Shown here: positions 35,209 through 43,140 of the stretch, in pieces | Position numbering within the stretch: the first letter of the stretch is position 1 | Layout of the letters: the number at the start of each line of letters is the position of its first letter | Origin: Dietzia natronolimnaea | GTDB lineage: Bacteria > Actinomycetota > Actinomycetes > Mycobacteriales > Mycobacteriaceae | Reading direction: 5' to 3' | Assembly: GCF_002289575.1 (NCBI RefSeq) | Contig: NZ_NTGA01000012.1 | Coordinates: 1 to 64,000 of the forward strand | Length of the DNA stretch: 64,000 nt | Program-made: the position numbers and the translations under genes | The notes under the pieces: model-generated | Database searches by the model: none | What the model saw: the letters and a program-made list of their open reading frames with translations, nothing else | Told to the model about the DNA's origin: nothing

Positions 35209-35838
35209 TCACTCCAGCCGGCTACCGACCCACTCGGCCAGCACCCGGGCGCACGCGTCCACGCTCTGGACCCACGTGGCCCCCGCCGACTCGTCGGCCG
35301 GGTCGGAGACGTACTTGACCAGACGGGTGGGCACGCCCAGCATCGCCCCGGCAGCGGCGACCGCATACCCTTCCATGTCCACCAGATCCGCGATCGCCGC
35401 GAGGTGGTCCCGCAACGGCCCGCCGGCCACGAAGCGATCACCGGAAGCGAGCACAGGCGCATCCGTCCCGCCGGGCGCCGACGGCAGCGCGCGGGCAGGC
35501 TCCGGAGTGATCGCGAGCTCGGCGGAGAGGGTCAACGGCGGTCCGTCGTGCCGTCCGGTCACGGCGTGGAGCGCCATGTTGTCGAAGTCGTGCTGGAACA
35601 CGGTGGCGATCTCGTGAACGCCCTGCATCCCCGGGTGCAGACCTCCGGCGGTGCCCACGTTGACGAGCTCGCGGGGCCGGATTCCGCCACCGAGTGCATG
35701 CGCCACCGCCACCGCGGCCCGGACCTTGCCGACGCCCGTGACCAGCACGGGAAAGTCCGTGACGAAGTGACGGGCCTCCTGCTCCAGTGCGACGACGACG
35801 AGAGGGTGTGCCGGATCGACGGTTCCGAGGAGTTCCAC
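35209..35838 (-). CDS. Nucleosidase of the MTA/SAH and futalosine nucleosidase family
   Basis: A 209-residue nucleoside phosphorylase-fold protein. VNVGTAGGLHPGMQGVHEIATVFQHDFDN carries the phosphate/ribose-site glycines, LVDMEGYAVAAAGAMLGVPTRLVKYVSD the purine-site Glu, and D187-like Asp follows in DPADES. The reaction is cleavage of an N-glycosidic bond; MTA/SAH or futalosine-type substrates are possible. The GTG at 35838 is chosen because TACCGT (35846-35851) ends 7 nt upstream; the more upstream GTG (35856) would lie over that promoter. Confidence 0.8.
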   Translation of the reverse strand: MELLGTVDPAHPLVVVALEQEARHFVTDFPVLVTGVGKVRAAVAVAHALGGGIRPRELVNVGTAGGLHPGMQGVHEIATVFQHDFDNMALHAVTGRHDGPPLTLSAELAITPEPARALPSAPGGTDAPVLASGDRFVAGGPLRDHLAAIADLVDMEGYAVAAAGAMLGVPTRLVKYVSDPADESAGATWVQSVDACARVLAEWVGSRLE

Positions 35839-35922
35839 GGTCCCCACGGTAGTCACCGGTGATCAGACGCCTCCACTGCGTTCTGAGTGCGATCCAGCCG
35901 CCACGCCTACGGTGGGAGGAGA

Positions 35923-35964
35923 ATGCCACCCGTCGAACCCGTCGACCCCAGAGGTGAACCGTGA
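35923..35964 (+). CDS. Possible 13-codon leader peptide
   Basis: An ATG after GGGAGGAGA encodes MPPVEPVDPRGEP and stops with TGA at 35962-35964, overlapping the GTG start of the lipoprotein gene (GTGA). A TACGGT -10 candidate lies at 35908-35913. It may couple translation to the lipoprotein. Small size makes this speculative. Confidence 0.3.
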   Translation: MPPVEPVDPRGEP

Positions 35965-36626
35965 CGCCGCTCCAGTCTCCCCACACCACAGCTCGCCACA
36001 CCACAGCCCGCCGCGCACTGCTCCTGCCGGCGGTCGCGTTGCTCGCCGCCGCCGGATGCGCCACCGGCGCGGAGGACGAGCAGGCCGATGCCGCGCCGAC
36101 GGTCACCGCCACCGTGACCGCTCCCGTCGAGACGACCGAGTTGCCCGCCGGCCAGCGGGACGGCGATCGACAGGGGGAGCCCGCCGATCGGGGGGCGTTC
36201 GACCGCTCGAACTGCGGGACCGAGGTCTCGGGGCAGGACATCTCCGGCGACGTCCAGGTCCGCGACGGTCAGACGTGCGTGCTGTCCGACCTCACCGTCA
36301 CCGGCGATATCGATATCTGGGGCGGCGGTCGGCTCGAGGCCCGCAACGTCCGGGTCACCGAGGACATCGAGGCCGACGGGCATGCCTTCGTCCTGGTGTC
36401 CGGGGGCGAGGTGGCGGGGTCGATCGAGCTGGACAGGGGCGGCGAGGCGACGGTGGAGAACGTCCGGATCGCCGGCGATCTGGAATCGCAGGAGAACTCC
36501 GGCCCCCAGCGCTTCGAGGGCAACTCCATCGGTGGCGACCTCGAGTGCGAGGGCAACGCCGAGGCCCCGACCGGCGGCGGCAACCAGGTCGGCGGCGAGC
36601 GGGAAGGGCAGTGCGCCGGGCTGTGA
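35961..36626 (+). CDS. Secreted lipoprotein with beta-repeat fold, unknown function
   Basis: A 221-residue lipoprotein. The signal peptide (about 1-33) ends in lipobox LAAAGC, followed by a Thr/Pro/acidic tether (about 35-80). Residues 85-215 show repeating short beta-strand units (DISGDVQVRDGQ, VTGDIDIWGGG, VTEDIEADGHA, VAGSIELDRGG, IAGDLESQEN), suggesting a parallel beta-solenoid. No enzymatic motif is seen. Two Cys pairs could form disulfides. The GTG start follows GAGGTG. Divergent from the nucleosidase gene. Confidence 0.78.
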   Translation: MTPLQSPHTTARHTTARRALLLPAVALLAAAGCATGAEDEQADAAPTVTATVTAPVETTELPAGQRDGDRQGEPADRGAFDRSNCGTEVSGQDISGDVQVRDGQTCVLSDLTVTGDIDIWGGGRLEARNVRVTEDIEADGHAFVLVSGGEVAGSIELDRGGEATVENVRIAGDLESQENSGPQRFEGNSIGGDLECEGNAEAPTGGGNQVGGEREGQCAGL

Positions 36627-36640
36627 CCCCGGGAGCAGAT

Positions 36641-37255
36641 CTACCCGGAGGGTGACCACCACCGGGTGTCGGACTCCCCCAGTGGTAGACGGTCCACCAC
36701 CTCGTGTCGGGCCCGCCCCCTGGGACCCTCACCGAGAAAGGAGTCGACCAGCGCGATCTCGGAGACCGTCCAGTCGCTGCTGGTGAAGGTGTCGAGGATG
36801 CGGAGCCACGCCGTGGCGTCGGAGCGGCCGTTGAGCCGGGCGAGCGTGAGGTGCGGGTGAAACCGAGCCCCGTCGGGGACGCAGCCGGCGGCGTTGGCGG
36901 CCGATCGGGCCCCCGCGGCCAGGGCTCGCAACGGAGTCTCTCGCGACCCGGAATCGGCCGGTGTGGCCGACAGGTGCTCGACGCCCGCCCACAGCACCTT
37001 CGCCCGGTCGACCGAGGGGAACGCCCCCGCCCCGGCGAGCCGGATCCGGAACGGCTCGTGTCTGCGGGCGACCGCGCCGAGCCTGTCGGAGAGGTCGTCG
37101 ATCCGCCACTCGTCGACATCCGGGCAGAACGTCAGGGTGAGATGCCACTGGGCGGGATCGGTCCACCCGAGTCCCGGGCGCGGCTCGAGGAACCGCTCGA
37201 GCTCCGCCCTGACCCCGTCCGGCGGCAACACCGCGGCGAACATGCGATGACCCAT
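36641..37255 (-). CDS. 2'-5' RNA ligase / cyclic phosphodiesterase family protein
   Basis: A 204-residue 2H-phosphoesterase (LigT/ThpR-like). The two catalytic H-x-T motifs are HLTLTF (about 40) and HPHLTLARL (about 130). Members open 2',3'-cyclic phosphates in RNA. The start is set at ATG 37255 (weak GGAG 10 nt upstream); ATG 37243 (MFAAVLPP) is also possible. It ends 14 bp from the convergent lipoprotein gene. The frame is open far upstream, but that segment is not homologous. Confidence 0.85.
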   Translation of the reverse strand: MGHRMFAAVLPPDGVRAELERFLEPRPGLGWTDPAQWHLTLTFCPDVDEWRIDDLSDRLGAVARRHEPFRIRLAGAGAFPSVDRAKVLWAGVEHLSATPADSGSRETPLRALAAGARSAANAAGCVPDGARFHPHLTLARLNGRSDATAWLRILDTFTSSDWTVSEIALVDSFLGEGPRGRARHEVVDRLPLGESDTRWWSPSG

Positions 37256-37613
37256 CTGCGACCCGCTCCTCACAGCTCGTCGGACACTGCACGTCAGACA
37301 CTGCACGTCAGACACTGCTCGTCCTGGCCCGCGCCGTGCCCATCCCGGCGCGCGCCACCCCGCGATGTACCCCACCACCGTGGCCCACCTCACGCCCCAT
37401 CGCAAGAACCGGTCCACGCGGAGGTTGTTATCGTGGTCGCCACGGCGGTGGGGCTCGCCTTCAACCACGGCACGGATGTCGTCAACGGTCCCTGTTTCCT
37501 TCTCGAGGCTGGTAGCTGCGTGAATGTCGACGACGGCCACCTGACCGGTCACCCCGACCGGGCCTCGTCCGAACCGGGCGCCCCGCGGCGTCCAAGGACA
37601 GGAGGCAGAGCTG
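37256..37613. other. 358-bp gap before the fluoride channel genes
   Basis: No convincing gene. It contains a 14-bp tandem repeat GACACTGCACGTCA at 37283-37296 and 37297-37310 with a partial third copy to 37318, and a plausible plus-strand -10, TATCGT (37429-37434), that would give the crcB message a leader of about 170 nt. I looked for the fluoride riboswitch consensus and did not find it. A plus-strand open frame through 37437-37613 lacks a start context and runs on into crcB out of frame. Confidence 0.5.
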
Positions 37614-38099
37614 ATGAGCCGCCCACCACATCTGCACCCCGGGTTGATCGCCCTCGTCGCGCTCGGCGGAGCCGCGGGCACCCTGGCCCGCTGGGGCATG
37701 ACCACGTCGATCCCACACCCGCACGGGTGGCCGGTGTCGACGCTCGCCGAGAACCTCATCGGAGCGTTCCTCCTCGGGCTGTTACTCGAAGCCCTGGTCC
37801 GTGCAGGTGACGAGACCCGTCCACGACGGATGATCCGACTCGGTCTGGGCACCGGCGCCCTCGGCGGATTCACCACCTTCTCCACGTTCGCCCTCGAGGT
37901 CGAGAGGCTGCTGACCTCCGGTCACGTCGGCCAGGCGATCGGCTACTTCTCGGTCTCGCTCCTCGGCGGATTCCTCACCTGCGTGCTCGGGGTCATCGTG
38001 GCCAGCCGCCACCATCAGTGGCGCATGCGTCGTCTCCCCCTCGATCCCGACCAGGGTTTCGTCTCCGACCCCACCCCGCCGGTAGGAGACCGCCCGTGA
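37614..38099 (+). CDS. crcB: Fluoride channel Fluc/CrcB, first subunit
   Basis: A 161-residue four-helix membrane protein of the CrcB/Fluc family, which exports fluoride down its gradient as a dual-topology dimer. The hallmark GGFTTFSTFALE (phenylalanine box and central Na+ site region) lies near residue 82, GAAGTLARW near 20 and ENLIGAFLLG near 46. AGGAGG precedes the ATG. Its stop overlaps the start of the second crcB (GTGA). Tandem pairs usually form heterodimers of opposite topology. Confidence 0.94.
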   Translation: MSRPPHLHPGLIALVALGGAAGTLARWGMTTSIPHPHGWPVSTLAENLIGAFLLGLLLEALVRAGDETRPRRMIRLGLGTGALGGFTTFSTFALEVERLLTSGHVGQAIGYFSVSLLGGFLTCVLGVIVASRHHQWRMRRLPLDPDQGFVSDPTPPVGDRP

Positions 38100-38467
38100 C
38101 CATCGCCCTCATCGCCCTGTTCGGCGGGCTCGGAGCCGCAGCCAGATTCGTGGTGGACGGCCTCGTCAGAACCCGATGGTCCAGCGGTTTCCCCGTCGGA
38201 ACCGTCGCCATCAACATCACCGGCTCACTGCTCATGGGCTTCCTCACCGGGGCGGCGATCGCCGGGACGATCGGCGGCGTCGGCCTGGAGGCGACCACCG
38301 TCGGTTTCTGCGCCGGGTACACCACGTTCTCGACCGCCATGGTGGAGACCGTCCGCCTGGTCCAGGGCGGCGACTACCGCACAGCCCTGGTCAACGTCGT
38401 GGGAACGGGGATCGCAGTGGTCGCGGCGGTGGCCGCCGGGCTCGCACTGGCTACCGCGCTCCTCTGA
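38096..38467 (+). CDS. crcB: Fluoride channel Fluc/CrcB, second subunit
   Basis: A 123-residue CrcB homologue with four membrane helices. Motifs are GGLGAAARFVVDGL near the start, INITGSLLMGFL and the phenylalanine box CAGYTTFSTAMVET. The GTG start overlaps the stop of the first crcB. The two proteins are shorter/longer variants of one fold, fitting the heterodimeric Fluc arrangement. Confidence 0.94.
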   Translation: MTIALIALFGGLGAAARFVVDGLVRTRWSSGFPVGTVAINITGSLLMGFLTGAAIAGTIGGVGLEATTVGFCAGYTTFSTAMVETVRLVQGGDYRTALVNVVGTGIAVVAAVAAGLALATALL

Positions 38468-38491
38468 GTGCCCGCCACCAGACGCCAGGTC

Positions 38492-39310
38492 TCACCCCGC
38501 GAGTCCGGCCTCCAGGACGGCCTCGAGCCCGGCGCGGTCACCCGTGATCTCCAGACCCGGGTCGTCGGCCCCGATCCGTCCCCACAGCAGGAGCGCGAGC
38601 GTCTCCGGCGGGCCCGTCACCTCGACCTCACCGGCCTCCTCCGCGCCGGCCAGGACCCACTCGGGGTCGGCGGCCGGGGCGCGTGCACCCACCGGCTCGG
38701 CGCCCGTCGCCAGCCCCTCGGGGGCGTGCAGGACCGCCCGCAGCCGGATCGTCACGGGCAGCGACCCTCGGGGCCCCTTGTGCGGGAACATCACCGCGCA
38801 GAACTCGTCCACCGTGTCCACCGCCACGTCCTCCGGGAGCGGAGTGGTGGCGGCGGGCCCGCCGAGCGCGTCCTCGAGGTCCCAGCGGTGGACGGCGGTC
38901 TCGTGGAGTTGCCGCCGAAGCCAGAAATCGGCCCGCCCGGGGCCGGAGAAGGTCCACACCGGGGCGTCGGGTGCGGTCTCCGTGAAGGTCTCGAGCATTC
39001 CCGACGCCTGCGTCGCGTACCAGTCGGCGAGCGCCGCGACACCCGCGGAGGCGGGCGGGGCGGACTTCATCGCGTCACCCAGACCCCGCGAGCGCTCGTG
39101 CGGGTTCCCGTCGCGCACCGTGGCTCCGCCCCACCGGTTGACGGCGCCGAGGTGGGTGACGAGATCATGGATCGTCCACTCCGGACACGACGGCACCCGG
39201 GTTGTCGGGGCGGTGGCCGGGTCGGTGGCCGGGTCGAGCGCGAACCGCACCAGCCCGACCTGGGCCTCGATCGCGTCGAGCATCCGCTCCCGCGTCAACC
39301 CGGGGCTCAT
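38492..39310 (-). CDS. Mycothiol-dependent maleylpyruvate isomerase family protein
   Basis: A 272-residue protein of the MDMPI/DinB-like family. The N-terminal four-helix domain carries the metal-binding histidines in CPEWTIHDLVTHLG (about 48) and LHETAVHRWDLEDA (about 137-141). Known members use mycothiol as cofactor for isomerisation; most family members have unknown substrates. It overlaps the thioesterase gene by 4 bp (ATGA), so a shared acyl-CoA or detoxification role is possible. Convergent with crcB, 24 bp apart. Confidence 0.85.
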   Translation of the reverse strand: MSPGLTRERMLDAIEAQVGLVRFALDPATDPATAPTTRVPSCPEWTIHDLVTHLGAVNRWGGATVRDGNPHERSRGLGDAMKSAPPASAGVAALADWYATQASGMLETFTETAPDAPVWTFSGPGRADFWLRRQLHETAVHRWDLEDALGGPAATTPLPEDVAVDTVDEFCAVMFPHKGPRGSLPVTIRLRAVLHAPEGLATGAEPVGARAPAADPEWVLAGAEEAGEVEVTGPPETLALLLWGRIGADDPGLEITGDRAGLEAVLEAGLAG

Positions 39311-40173
39311 ACTCGCGTCGCCGCCTCGTTTGATCCGATCGATCCACTGTCCTCGGTGCCCGGTCGCCGCCGGGTGAAGTCGATCTGCCGCCCCGCGTTG
39401 GACACGGCCACCACGGTCCCGGTGCCGAACACGCCGTCCCGGTCGAACAGGGACGCGCTGCCCACCGCCACGCCCGCGTCGCTGAGATGCTCGTCTGCCT
39501 CGATACCGATGTCGCCCGAGCGGGGCAGACGGGCCAGCGCCACGGTGAGGTCGGCGTTGATGAAGCCGATGCCCTCGTCGCCCCAGTGGGACATCAGGCT
39601 GGTGGATTCGGCGAGGGTGACGGCGCGCTGGAACGGGGAGGCGTCCTCACCGGCCACCACGTCCAGCGGACGCAGCCAGAAGCGTTTGCGCTGGTCGTTC
39701 TGGTGCGCGCCCATGTCGCGACTCCACGCCTCGCCCTGGTCGCCGCTGCCGAAGAAGACGTTCGACCCCGGCGTGTCCTCGAGCGGGTCCGCCTCCGGCG
39801 GGGCCCCGACGTGCCGGCCCGAGCGCCACACGTTCCCGGGCGGCTGCTCGCCCCGGCGCAACTGGACCAGGGTGCCGCGGGCCACGAGCTTGTCCCCCTG
39901 CAGCATCCGGACGTCGGCGACCCGGATGCGGTTGCCGGCCCGGACCTCCTCCGTCACGGCGACCAGAGGTTCGGTGCGGACGGGCGCGAAGAGGTCCACG
40001 GTGAGTCGGGCGGGTTGGAACCCCTCCGCCCCGTGCTCGGACTCGAGGGCACGGGCGGCGGCCACCACCACGGCGGGCCCGTTGACCATCGTGTCCGACC
40101 ACGCGCTGCGGGCGTACCTGGTGGGGATGTACGCCCCCGAGTCGTCGAGAGTGAAAAACGACCGCTCGCCCAT
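39307..40173 (-). CDS. Acyl-CoA thioesterase family protein (double hotdog)
   Basis: A 288-residue protein resembling TesB/4HBT_3 thioesterases of mycobacteria: an N-terminal hotdog (SAWSDTMVNGPAVVVAAARALE, PARLTVDLFAPVRTEPL) and a C-terminal one (PFQRAVTLAESTSLMSHWGDEGIGFINADLTVALAR, then the Asp of the second active-site segment). It would hydrolyse acyl-CoA esters. It lies 4 bp after the TetR gene and overlaps the MDMPI gene, forming a three-gene unit. Confidence 0.82.
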   Translation of the reverse strand: MGERSFFTLDDSGAYIPTRYARSAWSDTMVNGPAVVVAAARALESEHGAEGFQPARLTVDLFAPVRTEPLVAVTEEVRAGNRIRVADVRMLQGDKLVARGTLVQLRRGEQPPGNVWRSGRHVGAPPEADPLEDTPGSNVFFGSGDQGEAWSRDMGAHQNDQRKRFWLRPLDVVAGEDASPFQRAVTLAESTSLMSHWGDEGIGFINADLTVALARLPRSGDIGIEADEHLSDAGVAVGSASLFDRDGVFGTGTVVAVSNAGRQIDFTRRRPGTEDSGSIGSNEAATRV

Positions 40174-40177
40174 GGAT

Positions 40178-40852
40178 TCAGCCCACCATTCCGGTTGAGG
40201 AGTTCGCGGACCCGTGTGGTGTGGCCCGCTGGCCCTCCCCCGCGGCCCAGGAGCGCAGCACGGCCGCGAGTTGTGTCTCGAAGTACTGCTCGGCGCTCGG
40301 CGACTGACGCCACACGCTCAGTTCCAGCGACACGACCCCGTGCAGTGAGGCCCAGATCGACGTGGTCGCCTCGCGGACATCCGTGGCCCGGAAGACCCCC
40401 TCGTCCACGAGCGCGTCGACGATCTCGAGCAGCGGCTCCCTCCACTGGGGGTCCCGGTGGCCCGGATCGGTGCGGGGCGAACGGACGGGCTCCGCCACCA
40501 CGAGCGCGTACAGGCCCTGGTTCTCCAGTGCCCACCGGCGGTACGCGCGGCACAGGGAGCGCATGTCGGTCTCGACACTGTCGTGGCGCAGCGACTCGCG
40601 CAGGGCCTCGGCGAGCATCCGGTCCGCCTCCTCCGCGACCGCAGCGAGCAGCCCGGACTTCCCCCCGAACATCGTGTAGATGGCGGTGGTGGAGGTGCCC
40701 TGAGAGGCCGCCAGCGGCCGCAGTCCGAGCTTCTCCGGCGCCGCGCTCCGGAGCCGGCGCGTCGCCTCGCGCAAGATCCCCAGCCGGAGGGCCTCGTCGT
40801 ACTGGGCGTGGGGTGGGGCGCCGGCGGTGCCGCGGGAGGGAGAACGGGTCAC
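40178..40852 (-). CDS. TetR family transcriptional regulator
   Basis: A 224-residue TetR regulator with the helix-turn-helix at about 20-65 (GLRPLAASQGTSTTAIYTMFGGKSGLLAAV) and a TetR_C_33-like ligand domain. The GTG start follows a TAGTCT hexamer (40859-40864) by 6 nt. It leads the thioesterase-MDMPI unit, and a triple 16-bp repeat (40911-40958) lies upstream, between it and the divergent crotonase; those repeats may be its operators. Confidence 0.88.
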   Translation of the reverse strand: MTRSPSRGTAGAPPHAQYDEALRLGILREATRRLRSAAPEKLGLRPLAASQGTSTTAIYTMFGGKSGLLAAVAEEADRMLAEALRESLRHDSVETDMRSLCRAYRRWALENQGLYALVVAEPVRSPRTDPGHRDPQWREPLLEIVDALVDEGVFRATDVREATTSIWASLHGVVSLELSVWRQSPSAEQYFETQLAAVLRSWAAGEGQRATPHGSANSSTGMVG

Positions 40853-40910
40853 CGGGGAAGACTACGACGACGACGTCGCGATCGCGTCACAACGCCGTGG
40901 CGTGTCCACC

Positions 40911-40958
40911 CGAGAACAGTGTCATTCGAGAACTGTGTCACTCGAAAGCAATGTCACC
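40911..40958. repeat. Three tandem 16-bp repeats in a divergent promoter region
   Basis: CGAGAACAGTGTCATT, CGAGAACTGTGTCACT and CGAAAGCAATGTCACC follow one another without spacers. They lie 47 bp upstream of the TetR -10 and 74 bp upstream of the crotonase -10. The 16-bp register and position suggest an operator array. Confidence 0.8.
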
Positions 40959-41044
40959 GCACCGCCCTCGCACTCCCCGCGCACGCCGTGACAACGGCGT
41001 CCCACCTGCCGTGACGGCGTTCCCGTAGCTCTACGCTGGACACC

Positions 41045-41734
41045 ATGCCCACTCTGAACCGTCATGATTCCGTCTTCGTCCTGCGCTTCGCCGAGCCGGA
41101 CGACCCGGCGGACGCCCCGGACAACGCCTTCTCCCCGGAGTTCCTGGACTCCCTCGACGCCGCACTCGCCGAGGTCGAGGCATCCGAGGGACCGGCGGCG
41201 CTGGTCACGACCGGGGCGGGGAAGTTCTACTCGAACGGTCTCGATCTGTCGGTCGTCGCCTCCGATCCCGCCGGGCTGCCCGCGTACGTCTCGCGGGCCC
41301 AGCGGTTGTTCGCCCGCGTCCTGCGGCTCGAACTGCCCACGGTCGCGGCGGTCAACGGCCACGCCTTCGGTGCCGGCGCGATGCTGGCCCTGTCTCACGA
41401 CCACCGCGTCATGCGCGCCGATCGCGGATTCTGGAACCTCCCCGAGGCGCAGCTCGGCATGCCGTTCCCCCCGGGCATGAACTCGCTCATCACCACTCGC
41501 CTCACGCCCGGGGTGGCGAGCACGGCGATGCTCACCTCGAGGCGCTACCCGGCGCCCGACGCCATCGAGGCCGGGATCGTCCACGAGGCGGCCGAGGCCG
41601 ACGCGGTACTGGACCGCGCGGTGGCAGTGGCCGCAGAGATGGCTCCGCTCCGTGGCGCCAACTACGCGGGGATCCGCGCAGGACTCGTCGACGCCGCCCT
41701 CTCGCACCTGGACGCGCCGATCACACAGCTCTGA
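41045..41734 (+). CDS. Enoyl-CoA hydratase/isomerase family protein
   Basis: A 229-residue crotonase-fold protein. The first oxyanion segment is GKFYSNGLDLS (about 60), the second GHAFGAGAMLAL (about 105), followed by RGFWNLPEAQLGMPFPPGM, where Glu fits the isomerase/hydratase catalytic position. The short length and sequence resemble delta3,delta2-enoyl-CoA isomerases. A TACGCT -10 (41032-41037) ends 7 nt before the ATG. Divergent from the TetR-thioesterase unit. Confidence 0.88.
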   Translation: MPTLNRHDSVFVLRFAEPDDPADAPDNAFSPEFLDSLDAALAEVEASEGPAALVTTGAGKFYSNGLDLSVVASDPAGLPAYVSRAQRLFARVLRLELPTVAAVNGHAFGAGAMLALSHDHRVMRADRGFWNLPEAQLGMPFPPGMNSLITTRLTPGVASTAMLTSRRYPAPDAIEAGIVHEAAEADAVLDRAVAVAAEMAPLRGANYAGIRAGLVDAALSHLDAPITQL

Positions 41735-41794
41735 GCGGTCAATTCTCGCGCTGTCACCGCGGCCTTCCACCAATTCCGGTCGTCGACCGAGTGG

Positions 41795-41869
41795 GGGCCC
41801 TTCCGCCGGGCGAGGGCGGCCTGCGAATAGGCGGAAGGGCCCGCACCCCGTTACCGGGGATGCGGGCCC
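41795..41869. terminator. Two overlapping, mutually exclusive hairpins
   Basis: Stem 1: 41795-41807 pairs with 41830-41842 (13 bp, GGGCCCTTCCGCC). Stem 2: 41837-41850 pairs with 41855-41869 (GGGCCCGCA plus CCCCG, one bulge). Both need GGGCCC at 41837-41842, so only one can form at a time. The site lies between convergent crotonase and lsr2 and probably terminates both. Confidence 0.7.
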
Positions 41870-41881
41870 TCGATTTCGCGG

Positions 41882-42220
41882 TCAGTTCGCGGCGGCGTAC
41901 GCCTCCATCACGTCGGACGGGATGCGGCCACGATCGGAGACCTCGAAGCCGTTTTCCCTCGCCCATTCACGAATGATCTTGGTATCACCCGAGAAGGACT
42001 TGGCCGCGGACTTGCGAGCCGGCTTGCTCCTGCCACCGGTCACGCGGTGACCAGCGTCGATGTACGGGGCCATGACATCCCGGAAGGCCTGGGCGTTCTC
42101 GTCACTCAGGTCGATGGAGTATTCCTTGCCCTCGAAGGCGAACGAGAGGGAATTGGCCTCTTCACCCAGTTCGGTTCCGTCGAGGTCGTCGATGTACTTG
42201 ACCTGGAATTGCTGCGCCAC
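41882..42220 (-). CDS. lsr2: Lsr2-like nucleoid-associated xenogeneic silencer
   Basis: A 112-residue Lsr2: N-terminal dimerisation beta-sheet ([38 protein letters not shown]), basic linker ([13 protein letters not shown]) and C-terminal DNA-binding helix pair with the AT-minor-groove RGR motif ([14 protein letters not shown]). It bridges AT-rich DNA and silences acquired genes. GTG 42220 has AGGGAG at the right spacing; GTG 42226 is too close to it. The AT-rich upstream region with a palindrome may allow self-regulation. Confidence 0.93.
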   Translation of the reverse strand: MAQQFQVKYIDDLDGTELGEEANSLSFAFEGKEYSIDLSDENAQAFRDVMAPYIDAGHRVTGGRSKPARKSAAKSFSGDTKIIREWARENGFEVSDRGRIPSDVMEAYAAAN

Positions 42221-42247
42221 TGTCACTCCCTAGCTGGTTGCCGTTAC

Positions 42248-42269
42248 TACTGCACAACAGTATGCACAA
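42248..42269. promoter_or_regulatory. AT-rich lsr2 upstream region with inverted and direct repeats
   Basis: TACTG-5-CAGTA (42248-42262) is a perfect palindrome, and TGCACAA is repeated at 42251-42257 and 42263-42269. It is 28-49 bp upstream of the lsr2 start in locally AT-rich DNA. Promoter/operator role is inferred. Confidence 0.4.
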
Positions 42270-42353
42270 TCTCGGTAAATTATGCGTGATCACATGCTTC
42301 GACCATTCCCCGCGATAGTCCGAACTTTCGCGATCCGATATCTCCGGGTTCGA

Positions 42354-43082
42354 TCACGGAGTTAATCCCGCCGAATTCTCTCGATATAACCGGACGATCA
42401 GGTCGACTATCTCCGGGTTCGCACCGAGCGGCGGAGAGGTCACGTCCGCGCCGGCCGCCGCGAGTCGATCCGCGAAGAACCCGGGTGCGAGCAGATGCGT
42501 CGCGACGGCCACCCGGCGGCGTCCTGCCTCCCGGAACGCGGCGATCGCGTCGGCGACGGCGGGGGCGGCGGAGGTGGCGAAACCGGCGCTCACCGGCACG
42601 CCCAGCACCCGTTCCAGGGCTGCGGCCAGGGCGCGCGTCTCCGCCTGCGAGGACTCGTCCCGGCTGCCCGCCGCCCCCAGGACCACCGCGTCGGAGCCGA
42701 ACGCCCCCACGGCCCCTGCCTCCGCCAGCCGCTGGATCAGCGCGCGAACGATCTCCGGCTCCCCGCCCACGTGGGGCGCGAGAGCCACCGGACCGGGAGC
42801 GCGGTCGCAGGCTCCTTCGACGTCCTCGGTCACGTGGTAGCCGCGGGCCAAGAAGGCCGGGACCACGACCGTGGGGACGGCGTCGGCGAGGATGCGGTCC
42901 GGGCCCGGTGCCTGCACGTCGACCCATGCCAACCGACAGTCCACGTCGTCGAGTCTCTTGCGGGTCTCCACCAGGACCCGGCCCAGCTCGCGACGACCCG
43001 CCGACGACCGGGTCCCGTGCGCCACCAACAGCAGGCGGGGCCGCTCGGTGACCGGGTGGGCGGAGTGCGAGTTGGTCGTCAT
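42354..43082 (-). CDS. Sirohydrochlorin chelatase (CbiX/SirB family)
   Basis: A 242-residue double-domain chelatase. Each half carries the CbiX fold: VAHGTRSSAGRRELGR with the metal-binding His near residue 20, VPAFLARGYHV, and in the second half VVLGAAGSRDESSQAETRAL and ATHLLAPGFFADRL. It could insert iron for siroheme (needed by SirA 3 kb away) or cobalt. Iron/siroheme is favoured by the sulfite reductase operon and because the cob genes here belong to the late-cobalt route; this is inference. ATG at 43082. Confidence 0.85.
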   Translation of the reverse strand: MTTNSHSAHPVTERPRLLLVAHGTRSSAGRRELGRVLVETRKRLDDVDCRLAWVDVQAPGPDRILADAVPTVVVPAFLARGYHVTEDVEGACDRAPGPVALAPHVGGEPEIVRALIQRLAEAGAVGAFGSDAVVLGAAGSRDESSQAETRALAAALERVLGVPVSAGFATSAAPAVADAIAAFREAGRRRVAVATHLLAPGFFADRLAAAGADVTSPPLGANPEIVDLIVRLYRENSAGLTP

Positions 43083-43140
43083 CCCCCGAGCATGCCGGAT
43101 TCCGGGTGCGTCGCCCCGGACGCTCGGCGAGACTGGGGAG

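Noticed and set aside
37256-37613. Fluoride riboswitch before the crcB pair
   Set aside because: The conserved GGNGAUGG...CUGAUGACUCC pattern is not present; only a long leader and a small tandem repeat are seen.
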